NCBI RefSeq assembly: GCF_900105515.1
Contig: NZ_FNSY01000001.1
Span: 1,488,001-1,552,000, forward strand
Direction: 5' to 3'
Source: Streptomyces sp. 2131.1
GTDB lineage: Bacteria; Actinomycetota; Actinomycetes; Streptomycetales; Streptomycetaceae
Length of the DNA stretch: 64,000 nucleotides
Position 1 is the stretch's first letter. Every line of letters starts with the position of its first letter. The translations under genes and the position numbers were made by a program. This document shows, in pieces, positions 36,631 to 44,858 of this stretch. A model generated the notes under the pieces. The model had not been told where the DNA came from. It was given only the letters and a program-made list of their open reading frames with translations, and made no database searches.

Positions 36631-37637
36631 CGGTACACTCCCTGCTCGCCGAAGCGGTGGGCCAGCTTGTTGGCGGCGAGGATCAGGGCGAATCCGATGA
36701 CGCCCTTCATCAGTCCGGCGGCGGTGCTCATGCCCCAGTCGCCGTCCACGACGCCGTGGAAGTAGACGTAGGTGTCCATGACTTCGGCGGCGTCCGGGCC
36801 GACCGCGTCGCGCTGGAGCAGGATCTGCTCGAAGCCGACGGAGAGGATGTCGCCGAGCCGCAGGATCAGCAGCATCAGGATGACCGGCCGGATGCCGGGC
36901 AGGGTGATGTGCCAGATCCGGCGGAGCCAGCCGGCGCCGTCCATGGCGGCGGACTCGTACTGGCCCATGTCGATCGAGGCGATGGACGCCAGGAAGATGA
37001 TCGTGCCCCAGCCGCAGTCCTTCCAGATGGCCTGCGCGGTGATGAGGAACTTGAAGGTTCCGGGGTCCGTCATCACGTTGCCGATGCTGACCCCGTGCTC
37101 CATGAGCAGTGTGGTGACCGAGCCGGCGCCGCCGAGTACCTGCTTGAACATCGCGACGACGACGACCCAGGACAGGAAGTGCGGGAGGTAGACGACGGTC
37201 TGGATGAACCGCTTGATCTTCTCGCTGATGAGCGAGTTGAGCAGGAGCGCCAGGGCGATCGGTGCCGGGAAGTACAGGAGGAGCTGGATCGCCGTGATCT
37301 GGAGGGTGTTGGACACCGCGCTCCAGAATTCGGGCTCGGCCAGCAGTGCGGTGAAGTTCGCCATCCCGACGAACGGGCTCTGCTTGAAACCCAGGAACGG
37401 CTGGTAGTCCTGGAAGGCGATGACGTTGCCCGCGAGCGGCAGGTAGAAGAAGAGCGCGAAGTAGAGCACGCCCGGCAGGCAGAAGAGCAGGAGCGCTTTG
37501 TCCCGCTTCAGGCGGTGCCGGAGCGGCTGCCGTATTCGGTGCTTCTTGCCCTTCCTGCCTGCGGAGCGGTCCGCGTCTTCCGGATCGCGGGGCTGCGGCA
37601 CGGGCGGCCGCGCAGCTGTGACCGGCGTGTTTGCCAT
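36627..37637 (-). CDS. Carbohydrate ABC transporter permease (LplB/YteP type)
   Basis: A 336-residue permease with six predicted helices following a basic N-terminal region. The EAA motif is in SAAMDGAGWLRRIWHITLPG near 215. The first gene of the importer operon (permease, permease, binding protein, dehydrogenase). GGAGG lies 11 bases before ATG 37637; an in-frame GTG two codons upstream (37643) is an alternative with a shorter spacer. The promoter must lie in the 433-bp gap upstream, which holds a DeoR-type half-site. Confidence 0.9.
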   Translation of the reverse strand: MANTPVTAARPPVPQPRDPEDADRSAGRKGKKHRIRQPLRHRLKRDKALLLFCLPGVLYFALFFYLPLAGNVIAFQDYQPFLGFKQSPFVGMANFTALLAEPEFWSAVSNTLQITAIQLLLYFPAPIALALLLNSLISEKIKRFIQTVVYLPHFLSWVVVVAMFKQVLGGAGSVTTLLMEHGVSIGNVMTDPGTFKFLITAQAIWKDCGWGTIIFLASIASIDMGQYESAAMDGAGWLRRIWHITLPGIRPVILMLLILRLGDILSVGFEQILLQRDAVGPDAAEVMDTYVYFHGVVDGDWGMSTAAGLMKGVIGFALILAANKLAHRFGEQGVYR

Positions 37638-37780
37638 TGTCACAGGCACCTCCAGGGCTGATGGAGCGAGAGAACGTCCCGCATGCACAGGAGGCGGCAC
37701 GCACTTCGGGGGAAGTGCGGCCGCTGCTCCTTCGCGGCGACAGGCACATAGTTCACGACCTTGCGCCCGTATGGCAAGAG

Positions 37781-37809
37781 TTGTTCATTTCGCAGAGGTA
37801 ACGAACATC
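37781..37809 (-). promoter_or_regulatory. Candidate DeoR-family operator upstream of the sugar importer
   Basis: GTAACGAACATC (37798-37809) matches the half-site of GlpR/DeoR-type operators (CGAACAT), and TGTTCAT lies in inverse orientation just to the left. A related CGAGCAT/ATGCTCG set lies before the SIS gene at 38985-39032. The two sets could be bound by the adjacent DeoR protein. Confidence 0.45.
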
Positions 37810-38015
37810 TATGGGCAAGCAAAAGTCGCTCCACGCAGCACCACAGGGCGTCATAGACCGGGCAACTGGCGCATATCGGCCTCGCGATACCCGTGACGAC
37901 GCCCCGGAATGCATCGTTCCTCCGTCAGAACCGGCCATCTCGTGCGCGGTTGTGCTTGGTCTCGCACACTTCGCGCACAGTCGGACACCCCGAACCGGTC
38001 CGGGCGCACGCGGAA

Positions 38016-38054
38016 CGGCGGGCCTCCGCGCATCGGGTGCGCGGGGGCCCGCCG
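38016..38054 (-). terminator. Terminator of the DeoR gene
   Basis: A two-part hairpin: nine pairs (38016-38024 with 38046-38054) continue into a seven-pair inner stem with a five-base loop. It lies 17 bp past the DeoR stop on the minus strand. Confidence 0.75.
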
Positions 38055-38070
38055 TGGGGCGGAGCAGGGG

Positions 38071-38871
38071 TCAGACGGCGACGACCGTGACGCCGGCCTC
38101 CGTGAAGCGGGCGGACGCCTCGGGCGAGATGCCCCGGTCGGTGACCAGGAAGTCGACCAGGGAGAGGTCGCAGACCCGGGCGAAGGCCCGCTTGCCGATC
38201 TTCGATGAGTCGGCGGCGACCACCACGCGCTGGGCCTGCTGGGCGAGCAGCCGGTTGATGCTGGCCTCGCCCTCGTGGTGCACGTACGCACCGCGTTCGG
38301 TGTCGATGGCGTTGACACCGAGCACGGCCACGTCCAGCGTTATCTCGCCGAGCACCCCGCTGGCCAGCGGGCCGGTCAGCTCGTACGACTGGGGCCTGGC
38401 CACACCGCCGGTGACCACCATCTTGATCTGCGGCCGGATCACCAGCTCGTTGGCGATGTTGAGGGCGTTGGTCACCACCGTGAGCGTGGGCTGCCCGGGC
38501 GCCCCACCGGCGCCCTCGCCCACCAGGTCCGCGCGGACGGCGAGCGACCGGGCGACCTCGGTGATGGTGGTGCCGCCGGTGAGCCCGACCACCTCGCCGA
38601 CCGCGACCAGTTCGGCGACGGCGCGGCCGATGGCCTGCTTCTCGGGGGCGTTGCGACCGGTCTTGTACCGGAGGGCCAGCTCGTAGCTGACGCCGTGGGC
38701 GATCGCGCCGCCCCTGGTCCGGGTGAGCAGTTGCTGTTCGGCGAGCTGGTCCAGGTCCCGTCGGATGGTCGCGGCGGACACGTCCAGCGTCTTCGCGGCG
38801 TCCTCGACGTCCACCCGGCCGTTCTTACCTACGAGTTCCAGCAGTGCGTTCCACCGGGCGTCCCTGGACAA
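38071..38871 (-). CDS. DeoR/GlpR family transcriptional regulator
   Basis: A 266-residue repressor of the DeoR family. The N-terminal helix-turn-helix is AAKTLDVSAATIRRDLDQL near residue 24. The C-terminal sugar-phosphate sensor domain shows VGLTGGTTITEVA near 92, VVTNALNIANEL near 130 and the conserved VVVAADSSKIGKRAF near 207. I place the start at TTG 38871, because AGGAGA lies seven bases upstream and the family N-terminus LLSRDARWNALLELV begins here; ATG 38910 would add 13 residues. It is divergent from the SIS gene and next to the sugar importer, both likely targets. Confidence 0.85.
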   Translation of the reverse strand: MSRDARWNALLELVGKNGRVDVEDAAKTLDVSAATIRRDLDQLAEQQLLTRTRGGAIAHGVSYELALRYKTGRNAPEKQAIGRAVAELVAVGEVVGLTGGTTITEVARSLAVRADLVGEGAGGAPGQPTLTVVTNALNIANELVIRPQIKMVVTGGVARPQSYELTGPLASGVLGEITLDVAVLGVNAIDTERGAYVHHEGEASINRLLAQQAQRVVVAADSSKIGKRAFARVCDLSLVDFLVTDRGISPEASARFTEAGVTVVAV

Positions 38872-38984
38872 GAGAGTTCTCCTCACACGTCCGGGGCTGT
38901 GTGCGCCCATCCCCTTGGGCGCGATCACCGGACAGGCGCAAGGGTCGCACAAGGCTCCGGCGAGTCAAGTCTTCTGCACGCAGA

Positions 38985-39032
38985 ATGCTTGATAATGCTC
39001 GGTCCTCGCGGGTAACGTGCGTAAACGAGCAT
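38985..39032. promoter_or_regulatory. Candidate operator in the DeoR-SIS divergent promoter
   Basis: ATGCTTG (38985-38991) and ATGCTCG (38995-39001) form a direct repeat, and CGAGCAT (39026-39032) is the exact inverse of ATGCTCG. The half-sites resemble the CGAACAT element before the sugar importer. The position in a 186-bp divergent region suits autoregulation. Confidence 0.5.
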
Positions 39033-39057
39033 CCCATCACCAGTACGGAGTGCAAAA

Positions 39058-39942
39058 GTGTCATTTGTCGAGATCGAGATCGCCAGCCAGCCGGATTGCT
39101 GGCGCCGCGCAGCGGAGCTGGCCCCGAGTCACGCGGCCGCACTGCCCGCGCCCGGCGAGCGCGTCGCCGTCGTCGGCTGCGGCACCTCGTTCTACATGGC
39201 TCAGGCATACGCCTCGCTCCGCGAGGAGTCCGGGCAGGGCGAGACCGACGCCTTCGCCGCGTCCGAGTTCCCCACCCGGCGCCGCTACGACCGGGTCGTC
39301 GCGCTCACCCGCTCCGGCACCACCACCGAGGTGCTCGAACTCCTCGGCCGGCTGCGCGGCACCACCCCCACCGTGGCGATCACCGCCGACCCCGACACCC
39401 CCGTGATGACGGCCGCGGACGCGGTCGTCGTCCTGGACTTCGCCGACGAACAGTCCGTCGTCCAGACCCGGTTCGCCACCACGCTGCTGACACTGCTGCG
39501 CGCCCACCTGGGCCTGCACACCGACGCCGTGGTGCGCGACGCGGAGAAGGCGCTCGCGGAGCCGCTGCCGGAGGGCCTCGTGGACCGCACGCAGTTCACC
39601 TTCCTCGGCCGCGGCTGGACGACCGGTCTCGCCAACGAGGCCGCGCTCAAGATGAAGGAGGCGTCGCTCTCCTGGACCGAGTCGTACGCCGCGATGGAGT
39701 ACCGCCACGGCCCGATCTCCATCGCCACCGACACCACCGCCACCTGGATGTTCGGCACCGCCCCCGAGGGTCTGCGCGAGCAGCTCCTGGAGACGGGTGC
39801 CGACTGGGTGGAGAGCGGCCTGGACCCGCTGGCCGACCTGATCCGCGTCCAGCGCCTGGCCGTCGCCCGCGCCACGGCCCGCGGCCTCGACCCGGACGCA
39901 CCGCGCCACCTCACCCGCTCGGTGGTCCTGGCGGACGCCTGA
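39058..39942 (+). CDS. SIS-domain sugar isomerase (GlmS-isomerase / AgaS-like)
   Basis: A 294-residue protein with two SIS (phosphosugar-binding) halves. The first has VVGCGTSFYMAQAYASL near 38 and ALTRSGTTTEVLELLGRL near 82. The second has AALKMKEASLSWTESYAAMEYRHGP near 197 (only its pattern is relevant), which is the hallmark of the GlmS isomerase domain. It probably isomerises or deaminates an amino-sugar phosphate. The GTG start follows GGAG at eight bases. The divergent DeoR regulator and the nearby importer suggest one amino-sugar or sugar utilisation unit. Confidence 0.87.
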   Translation: MSFVEIEIASQPDCWRRAAELAPSHAAALPAPGERVAVVGCGTSFYMAQAYASLREESGQGETDAFAASEFPTRRRYDRVVALTRSGTTTEVLELLGRLRGTTPTVAITADPDTPVMTAADAVVVLDFADEQSVVQTRFATTLLTLLRAHLGLHTDAVVRDAEKALAEPLPEGLVDRTQFTFLGRGWTTGLANEAALKMKEASLSWTESYAAMEYRHGPISIATDTTATWMFGTAPEGLREQLLETGADWVESGLDPLADLIRVQRLAVARATARGLDPDAPRHLTRSVVLADA

Positions 39943-39962
39943 TCCGGGCCCCGCGCGTCACG

Positions 39963-39994
39963 GGCCGGCCGGGCTGGGGTCCGCCCGGCCGGCC
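39963..39994. terminator. Bidirectional hairpin terminator
   Basis: A 12-bp perfect stem (39963-39974 with 39983-39994) with an eight-base loop lies between the convergent SIS gene and the acidic protein gene. Confidence 0.85.
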
Positions 39995-40020
39995 TGTGTG
40001 CTCCGGGAGTTGAGCCCCCG

Positions 40021-40548
40021 TCAGGACTCCTCGAAGTACGTGTCCAGGACCGCGTCGAACCCCTCGGTCCACTCCTTCAGGCTGCTCCGGGACTCCGCTT
40101 CCACCTCGCCGTTGAACCAGCGCTTGGACGACAGGTGGACGGTCACGGTGAACCGGCGGCCGAAGCGGGCCGGCTTCAGCTCGACCGCGCCGATCTCGTC
40201 CCAGCCGAAGTCGGCCTGCTGGTCGTCCAGCGTGAACCGGACGCCCTCGGGGCCGGCCGCGATCGAACCGCGCCGGTCGCTCACCTCGAACGAGGGCCCG
40301 TCGGCGGCCTCTTCGTCGCTCTCGTCGCCCTTGTCGCTCTCCTCCTGCTCGTCCTCCTCGTCCTGCGCCACCGGTACCTCGTCGGCCGGCTCCACGACGG
40401 CGTCGGCGACTGCGGGCTCCCCGGTGCTCTCCGGCTCCTTCTCCTCCGCCGCGGCGGAGGGTCGGGGGGCCGTGAGACCGGGGATGTACGCCGGGTCGGT
40501 CCCTGCGGCGTACGCGGGCTGGGTCTTCGGGTCTATGCGCTGCTCCAC
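40021..40548 (-). CDS. Uncharacterised acidic protein with C-terminal PH-like domain
   Basis: A 175-residue protein, not recognised. Residues 1-45 are Pro/Ala rich, residues 45-85 form a very acidic low-complexity run of Glu and Asp, and residues 88-175 form a compact beta-rich domain (FEVSDRRGSIAAGPEGVRF, then RFTVTVHLSSKRWFNGEVE) that could be PH-like. No signal peptide or membrane helix. GTG 40548 is the likely start, though no strong ribosome site is visible. A stand-alone gene between two terminators. Confidence 0.7.
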   Translation of the reverse strand: MEQRIDPKTQPAYAAGTDPAYIPGLTAPRPSAAAEEKEPESTGEPAVADAVVEPADEVPVAQDEEDEQEESDKGDESDEEAADGPSFEVSDRRGSIAAGPEGVRFTLDDQQADFGWDEIGAVELKPARFGRRFTVTVHLSSKRWFNGEVEAESRSSLKEWTEGFDAVLDTYFEES

Positions 40549-40597
40549 GGCGGGCAGTATGGCCGACGAACCTGTACAGGGCCAGTAAGAGGGGTCG

Positions 40598-40630
40598 GGG
40601 GGACGGACCCGGCCGCCAGGTCCGTCCCCC
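40598..40630 (-). terminator. Terminator of the xyloglucanase gene
   Basis: A 12-bp perfect stem (40598-40609 with 40619-40630) with a nine-base loop lies 25 bp beyond the xyloglucanase stop on the minus strand. Confidence 0.8.
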
Positions 40631-40654
40631 ACTCGCGGGGCCCCGCGCCCCACG

Positions 40655-43375
40655 TCAGCCGGTGGCGCAGACCTCGTCGCCCAGGGTGAAGGCGTCGGGG
40701 GCCGTGTTGCCGCCGGCCAGTGTGCCGGTGAAGCCGAAGCCGGCGGAGGCGCCGGGCGCGACCCTGCCGTTCCACGAGACGTTGGCGGCCGTCACTTTCG
40801 CCCCGTCCTGCGTGGGCGTGGCGTTCCACATCTGGCCGACCTTCTGCCCGTCCGGGAAGGCCCAGCCGAGCTTCCAGCCGTTCAGTTCGGTGTCGCCGGT
40901 GTTGGTGAGCGTCACATCGGCCTGGAAGCCGCCGGACCACTGGTTGGTGACCTTGTACGTCACCGAACAGGCGGCGTCACCCGGGTCGGTGCCCGGATCG
41001 GTTCCGGGGTCGGTGCCCGGGTCCGTACCGGGGTCGGTGCCGCCGTCGCCGTCCGAGGAGTCGCCGTACATGATCCCGCGTCCGTTGGTGGACACGTAGA
41101 CCCGGCCGAAGACGCGCGGGTCACCGGTGATCGCGGCGCCGGTCCAGCCCCACTGGTGGGCGTCGTCGTTGATACGGGTCCAGGTGGCGCCCGCGTCCGT
41201 GGACCGGAAGATGCCGCGCACCCCGCCGATCTTCGCGGAGACGAAGAGCGTCTGGTACGAGGCCCCGGCGGCCGCCTTGCCGAAGCCAACCGCGTCCGCC
41301 TGGTCGACACCGCTCAGCTCGGTGAACGTCGCCCCGGAGTCGGTGGAGTGCCACAGGCCGTACGCGCCCGTGGTGGCGCCGCCCGCGAGCCAGATGTCGC
41401 CCTCGGTGCCGGGGACCGCCTTGAAGCGGACATTGCCCTCGGTGGGCAGGCCGCTCGACGCCTTGGCGGTGAAGGTGGCGCCGCCGTCCGTCGAGACGTA
41501 GAAGGTGCCGGCCTTGTACCCGTAGAACTTCTTCGGGTTCTTGCGGTCCGACTCGACCGTCGCGCCCTGCGGTATCCCGGTGGACGCCGACCACGAACTC
41601 CCGTACCCGGTCGTGTGATACACCCCGGTGCCCTCGGGGCTCCAGACGAAGCCGCTCGCGTCGGCCGCCGCCGCGACCGTGCCGCCGCCGGTCACCCCGG
41701 ACGGCTCGGAGCCCTGGAACCAGTTGGAGCCGTTGTCCGTGGAGAAGCCGATGTGCGGGGCGGCGTCCGCGCTGCCGACCCGGACCACCGTGTTCGGGCT
41801 GCTCTCGGCGAAGTCGAGGCTCGTGGTGGAGGTGAGGTTGGGCGAGGTGAACATCATGTCCGGCACGGTGTCGAGGTCGGTGTGCCGGAAGCCTCCGATG
41901 TCACCGAGCGCGCTGAGCAGCGGCGCTCCGGACGGCGGGCTGGCCAGGTCGTTGACCGCGGTCTCCTCCAGGCCCTTGACCATCGGGGTGATCCCGAACC
42001 GGCTGCCGGAGTCCCAGTTGGTGAGGTTCTCGGTGCCGTAGATCGTCGCGCCGGTGCCGTACATCATCCGGTCCGAGTCGAACGGGTCGATCTCCAGGGC
42101 CTCCGTCATCCAGCCCAGCTTGGGCGTGGTCTCCGGCGGCGACGGGTTGGCGCCCCAGGTCAGCCACGGCACCGAGGAGACGTCCTGGGTGAAGCGGTTG
42201 GAGCGGTTGGGGTAGCTGGTGTAGTCCCACGCCTGGGTCCAGGTCGCCCCGCTGTCCGTGGAGCGGAAGATCTGGGTGTCCGGCCACCAGGAGCTGTACG
42301 CGGTCGCCATGACCGTGCCGGGGTGCTGCCGGTCCACGGTGAGGCCGCTGAAGCCGTAGTAGGTGTCCGCCTCGGCGACCGGGCTGACGTCCTTCCACTC
42401 CCCCGTCGCGGTGGCGTACCGCCAGATCCGCCCCTTGCCGCCGTCGTAGGGGCCGCCGGTGTCGCTGAGGGTCAGATAGAGGTAGCCGTTCCCGGAGTCG
42501 AGTACGCCCTTGTGCGCCAGGTAGCCGGTCGGCTGTCCGGCGATCCGCGACCAGGTGGTCCCGCCGTCCGTGGAGCGGTAGACGGTGTTCTCCTTGTCGG
42601 CGACCCCGACGTAGATGTCCTGGGTCGCGCTCCCCCTGCTGCCGCTGCGCTCGTCGAACGTCACCCAGACGATGCCCTGGTTGTCGTTGCCGTAGCCGCT
42701 GGTGTCGGTGGGGTCCTGGGAGTAGTTGCCCGGATTGGGGAAGGCCGTGACCTCGGACCAGGTGGCGCCCGAATCGGTGGACCGCCACAGGCCGTTGCCG
42801 CTGGGTGCGCCCAGGTAGAGCACGGAGTTCTTGTTCGGGTCGACGGCGAGGCGTTCGCCCATGCCCCGGCCCGGCATGTTGCCGCCGAGCTTGAACGGCA
42901 GCGTGGTCGCCTTCCAGCTGGCGCCCCGGTCCGACGAGCGCAGCACGGCCCCGTTGGTGGGGTCCCAGTCGTTGGTGTACGTGCCCACGGCGGCGTACAC
43001 GTTGTCCGGGTCGACGGAGTCCGAGGCGAGGCTCACCACCCCGGTCCAGCCCCAGTGGTCCCAGTCGACCCAGTCGAGCAGCGGCGTCCACCGCTTGCCG
43101 GACTGGTCCCAGCGGTAGGCGCCGCCGATGTCGGTACGGGCGTAGGCGAGGTTCTTCTCGGTCCGGTTGAAGACGATCCCGGGGACGAATCCGCCGCCGT
43201 CGATGCGGACGTTCTTCCAGTCGTACGTGTCCGCCGCGAGGGACACATCGGATGCCTGGGCGGCCTTGGTGGCACCATGGTCTCTCGCCGACGCCGGCGC
43301 ACCGGCGGCGAAGAGCCCGGCGGTGAGGGTGAGTGCCGCCACCAGGGCAGCAAAGGGTCTTGCGCTTGTGCGCAC
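40655..43375 (-). CDS. Secreted GH74 xyloglucanase with CBM2 cellulose-binding domain
   Basis: A 906-residue exported hydrolase of xyloglucan. A Sec signal peptide (1-30, cleavage near ASARD) precedes a double beta-propeller GH74 domain (about 45-775) full of Asp-box repeats of the form STDSGATW. The two family catalytic aspartates lie in ARTDIGGAYRW (Asp 82) and LGDIGGFRH (about 492). A DPGT-repeat linker (about 780-800) joins a CBM2 (about 803-906) with the pair of terminal cysteines. The GTG start has GGAGGAG eight bases upstream. A perfect CebR box lies 59 bp upstream, so cellulose-derived sugars probably induce it. Confidence 0.92.
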   Translation of the reverse strand: MRTSARPFAALVAALTLTAGLFAAGAPASARDHGATKAAQASDVSLAADTYDWKNVRIDGGGFVPGIVFNRTEKNLAYARTDIGGAYRWDQSGKRWTPLLDWVDWDHWGWTGVVSLASDSVDPDNVYAAVGTYTNDWDPTNGAVLRSSDRGASWKATTLPFKLGGNMPGRGMGERLAVDPNKNSVLYLGAPSGNGLWRSTDSGATWSEVTAFPNPGNYSQDPTDTSGYGNDNQGIVWVTFDERSGSRGSATQDIYVGVADKENTVYRSTDGGTTWSRIAGQPTGYLAHKGVLDSGNGYLYLTLSDTGGPYDGGKGRIWRYATATGEWKDVSPVAEADTYYGFSGLTVDRQHPGTVMATAYSSWWPDTQIFRSTDSGATWTQAWDYTSYPNRSNRFTQDVSSVPWLTWGANPSPPETTPKLGWMTEALEIDPFDSDRMMYGTGATIYGTENLTNWDSGSRFGITPMVKGLEETAVNDLASPPSGAPLLSALGDIGGFRHTDLDTVPDMMFTSPNLTSTTSLDFAESSPNTVVRVGSADAAPHIGFSTDNGSNWFQGSEPSGVTGGGTVAAAADASGFVWSPEGTGVYHTTGYGSSWSASTGIPQGATVESDRKNPKKFYGYKAGTFYVSTDGGATFTAKASSGLPTEGNVRFKAVPGTEGDIWLAGGATTGAYGLWHSTDSGATFTELSGVDQADAVGFGKAAAGASYQTLFVSAKIGGVRGIFRSTDAGATWTRINDDAHQWGWTGAAITGDPRVFGRVYVSTNGRGIMYGDSSDGDGGTDPGTDPGTDPGTDPGTDPGDAACSVTYKVTNQWSGGFQADVTLTNTGDTELNGWKLGWAFPDGQKVGQMWNATPTQDGAKVTAANVSWNGRVAPGASAGFGFTGTLAGGNTAPDAFTLGDEVCATG
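40979..41042 (-). repeat. 12-bp tandem coding repeat of the GH74 linker
   Basis: About five imperfect 12-bp units encode D-P-G-T repeats that form the flexible linker between the GH74 domain and CBM2. Copy number is likely variable. Confidence 0.8.
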
Positions 43376-43433
43376 GGGAACGTCTCCTCCGAACAGGACC
43401 GCCGATACCGGCGGTTAAGGGCGTGAACGGATG

Positions 43434-43465
43434 TGGGAGCGCTCCCATTTCGCGTCCCGATGGTA
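43434..43465 (-). promoter_or_regulatory. CebR operator and possible -10 element of the xyloglucanase gene
   Basis: The perfect 14-bp palindrome TGGGAGCGCTCCCA (43434-43447) is the CebR box known from Streptomyces cellulase and cellobiose-import genes. A possible -10 TACCAT on the minus strand (43465-43460) would place the box at about +6 to +19, a position where a repressor blocks transcription. Confidence 0.85.
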
Positions 43466-43468
43466 GCG

Positions 43469-43498
43469 GCGCCGCCCCTCCGGGAGAAGGGCGGGCGC
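43469..43498 (-). terminator. Possible terminator of the DUF35 gene
   Basis: A GC-rich hairpin (43469-43478 with about 43488-43498) with a single bulged base lies 70 bp after the DUF35 stop on the minus strand. Confidence 0.4.
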
Positions 43499-43567
43499 AA
43501 AGTTCATCGGATGACTTCCGGGCGCGACAGGGCGATCGGCGCGGGGCGGCCGCCGGGCCGCGCCGCG

Positions 43568-43969
43568 TCAGTACCAGCCGGGCGATCCGGGCGGGTCGCA
43601 GAGTTCGAGTACGACCTCGCCGGCCACGGAGGTCCGGCCGCCGGCCGGCCGTACCCGGTCGCCGACGTTCACCAGGTGCGGGGCCGCGCCCACGATCCGG
43701 CAGCGGTAGACGAAGCCCTCGGGGAAGCGGACCAGGGACTCGTTGCGCATCACGCGCGAGTAGCGGTTCACGACGTTGGAGCGGACGACTACCCCGTAGC
43801 CGTCGCTCTGTTCGGACTCCAGGTCGCTCGACGCGCAGACGGGACACAGGAGTTTGCGGAAGGAGGCCGTGTGGCACCAGCGGCAGACCTGGTAGACGAG
43901 CCCTTCCTGAGTGTGCGGCTCCACCGCCTCGCGGGCCGGCCGCCCCACGTCGATTCCGGTACTGAACAC
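43568..43969 (-). CDS. Zinc-ribbon/OB-fold (DUF35) protein
   Basis: A 133-residue protein with a rubredoxin-like zinc ribbon and a C-terminal OB fold. The zinc cysteines are in YQVCRWCHTASFRKLLCPVC (about 28-47). The OB strands follow in VVRSNVVNRYSRV and CRIVGAAPHLVNVGDRV. DUF35 proteins often partner thiolases or acyl-CoA dehydrogenases/hydratases that handle CoA esters. GTG 43969 follows GGAGG at good distance. Its promoter region carries the same operator pair as the etfBA/TetR region, so it probably belongs to the regulon of the adjacent TetR protein. Confidence 0.85.
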   Translation of the reverse strand: MFSTGIDVGRPAREAVEPHTQEGLVYQVCRWCHTASFRKLLCPVCASSDLESEQSDGYGVVVRSNVVNRYSRVMRNESLVRFPEGFVYRCRIVGAAPHLVNVGDRVRPAGGRTSVAGEVVLELCDPPGSPGWY

Positions 43970-44032
43970 GTTCCGCCTCCCGCGCTCGACTCGGTACGCC
44001 GCACCTTCGGGAACGGCCCACCGGCACCGTAT

Positions 44033-44067
44033 GGCACTTGGTTCCAGGAGTAAAGGCACTGAGTGCC
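44033..44067 (-). promoter_or_regulatory. Operator pair upstream of the DUF35 gene (likely TetR-bound)
   Basis: GGCACTGAGTGCC (44055-44067, a perfect palindrome around one central base) and the weaker GGCACTTGGTTCC (44033-44045) start 22 bp apart. The same 13-bp motif occurs twice, also 22 bp apart, between the TetR and etfB genes. Confidence 0.7.
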
Positions 44068-44086
44068 ACAAAGTGCGGACCCGGGC

Positions 44087-44827
44087 TCAGGCACTCCCCA
44101 GCGCGGACTCGATGTGCTGCACCACGCGCCACATCGGAGCGCCCTTGCGCGCGACCATAACGATCACCTCGTCGTCGCCCCCGCTCACCGCCTGCACCGC
44201 CCCGACCTGCGCGGCAGGGCGTTCGTCCGCCTCGCCCCACACCGCGCGGACCAGTTCGAGCGCCCGGTCCACCTCGGCCCCCGCGTCCCCCTCGCCGCCC
44301 GAACGCAGCCAGGACCGCAGCCCGTTGTTGTGCGCGGCGACGACCGAGGCGGCGATCACCTCGGCGCGCAGCGAGGCGTCCGGTCCGGCGGACGGGTCCT
44401 CGGCCCACCGCCGCTCCAGATGGCCGGCGAGGGTCCGCTCGTAGCGGCGCACCACGGACAGCTCGTACGTGCGCAGCCCGGGCACCTCGCGGGTGAGCCG
44501 GTAGCGCTGCACGGAGAACTCGGGGTTCTCCGCGTACATCCGCAGCACCAGACGGGCCGCGTCGCACACCGTGGCGACCGGGTCGCCGCCCTCGGCGTCG
44601 GCCAGGAAGGCGGTCATGTCCGCGAGGCACCGCTCGTGGTCCGGAAAGACCGCGTCCTCCTTGGAGGGGAAGTAGCGGAAGAACGAACGCCGCCCGACCC
44701 CGGCCCTGGCGACGATGTCGTCCACCGTGGTCCGCTCGAACCCGCGCTCCAGGAACAGCGCGAAGGCCGCCTCGGCGAGCACGTCACGCATCGGGGGCTT
44801 CTTGGCCGGCCGCCGGTCTTCGGTCAT
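44087..44827 (-). CDS. TetR family transcriptional regulator
   Basis: A 246-residue TetR-type repressor. The N-terminal DNA-binding helices are visible in LAEAAFALFLERGFERTTVDDI and VGRRSFFRYFPSKEDAVF (residues 15-52). The C-terminal ligand domain is alpha-helical with no obvious ligand signature. The ATG at 44827 is chosen since the HTH begins at the usual distance. It is divergent from etfBA and 117 bp upstream of the DUF35 gene. Matching operator pairs on both sides mark it as the probable regulator of itself, etfBA and the DUF35 gene. Confidence 0.9.
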   Translation of the reverse strand: MTEDRRPAKKPPMRDVLAEAAFALFLERGFERTTVDDIVARAGVGRRSFFRYFPSKEDAVFPDHERCLADMTAFLADAEGGDPVATVCDAARLVLRMYAENPEFSVQRYRLTREVPGLRTYELSVVRRYERTLAGHLERRWAEDPSAGPDASLRAEVIAASVVAAHNNGLRSWLRSGGEGDAGAEVDRALELVRAVWGEADERPAAQVGAVQAVSGGDDEVIVMVARKGAPMWRVVQHIESALGSA

Positions 44828-44858
44828 GCCGGAAACGTAACACCGAAAGCGGCCGCCC

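Larger units (their letters stand above)
37638..38070. other. Intergenic control region of the sugar importer, no gene seen
   Basis: This 433-bp gap separates the first importer gene from the stop of the DeoR gene. It contains an AT-richer patch at 37770-37830 with the inverted TGTTCAT / GTAACGAACATC pair, 16 bp apart between the GTTC/GAAC cores, and the DeoR terminator at 38016-38054. Short ORFs here lack ribosome sites and I reject them. Confidence 0.6.

Noticed and set aside
38910..38952. Longer N-termini for the DeoR protein (starts at 38952 or 38910)
   Set aside because: They lack ribosome sites, and the added residues look like non-coding sequence. TTG 38871 has AGGAGA at the right distance and matches the family start.
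40979..41042. Short regular repeats that could suggest a CRISPR array
   Set aside because: The repeats are 12-bp coding units for a D-P-G-T linker in the xyloglucanase, with no spacers and no cas genes.
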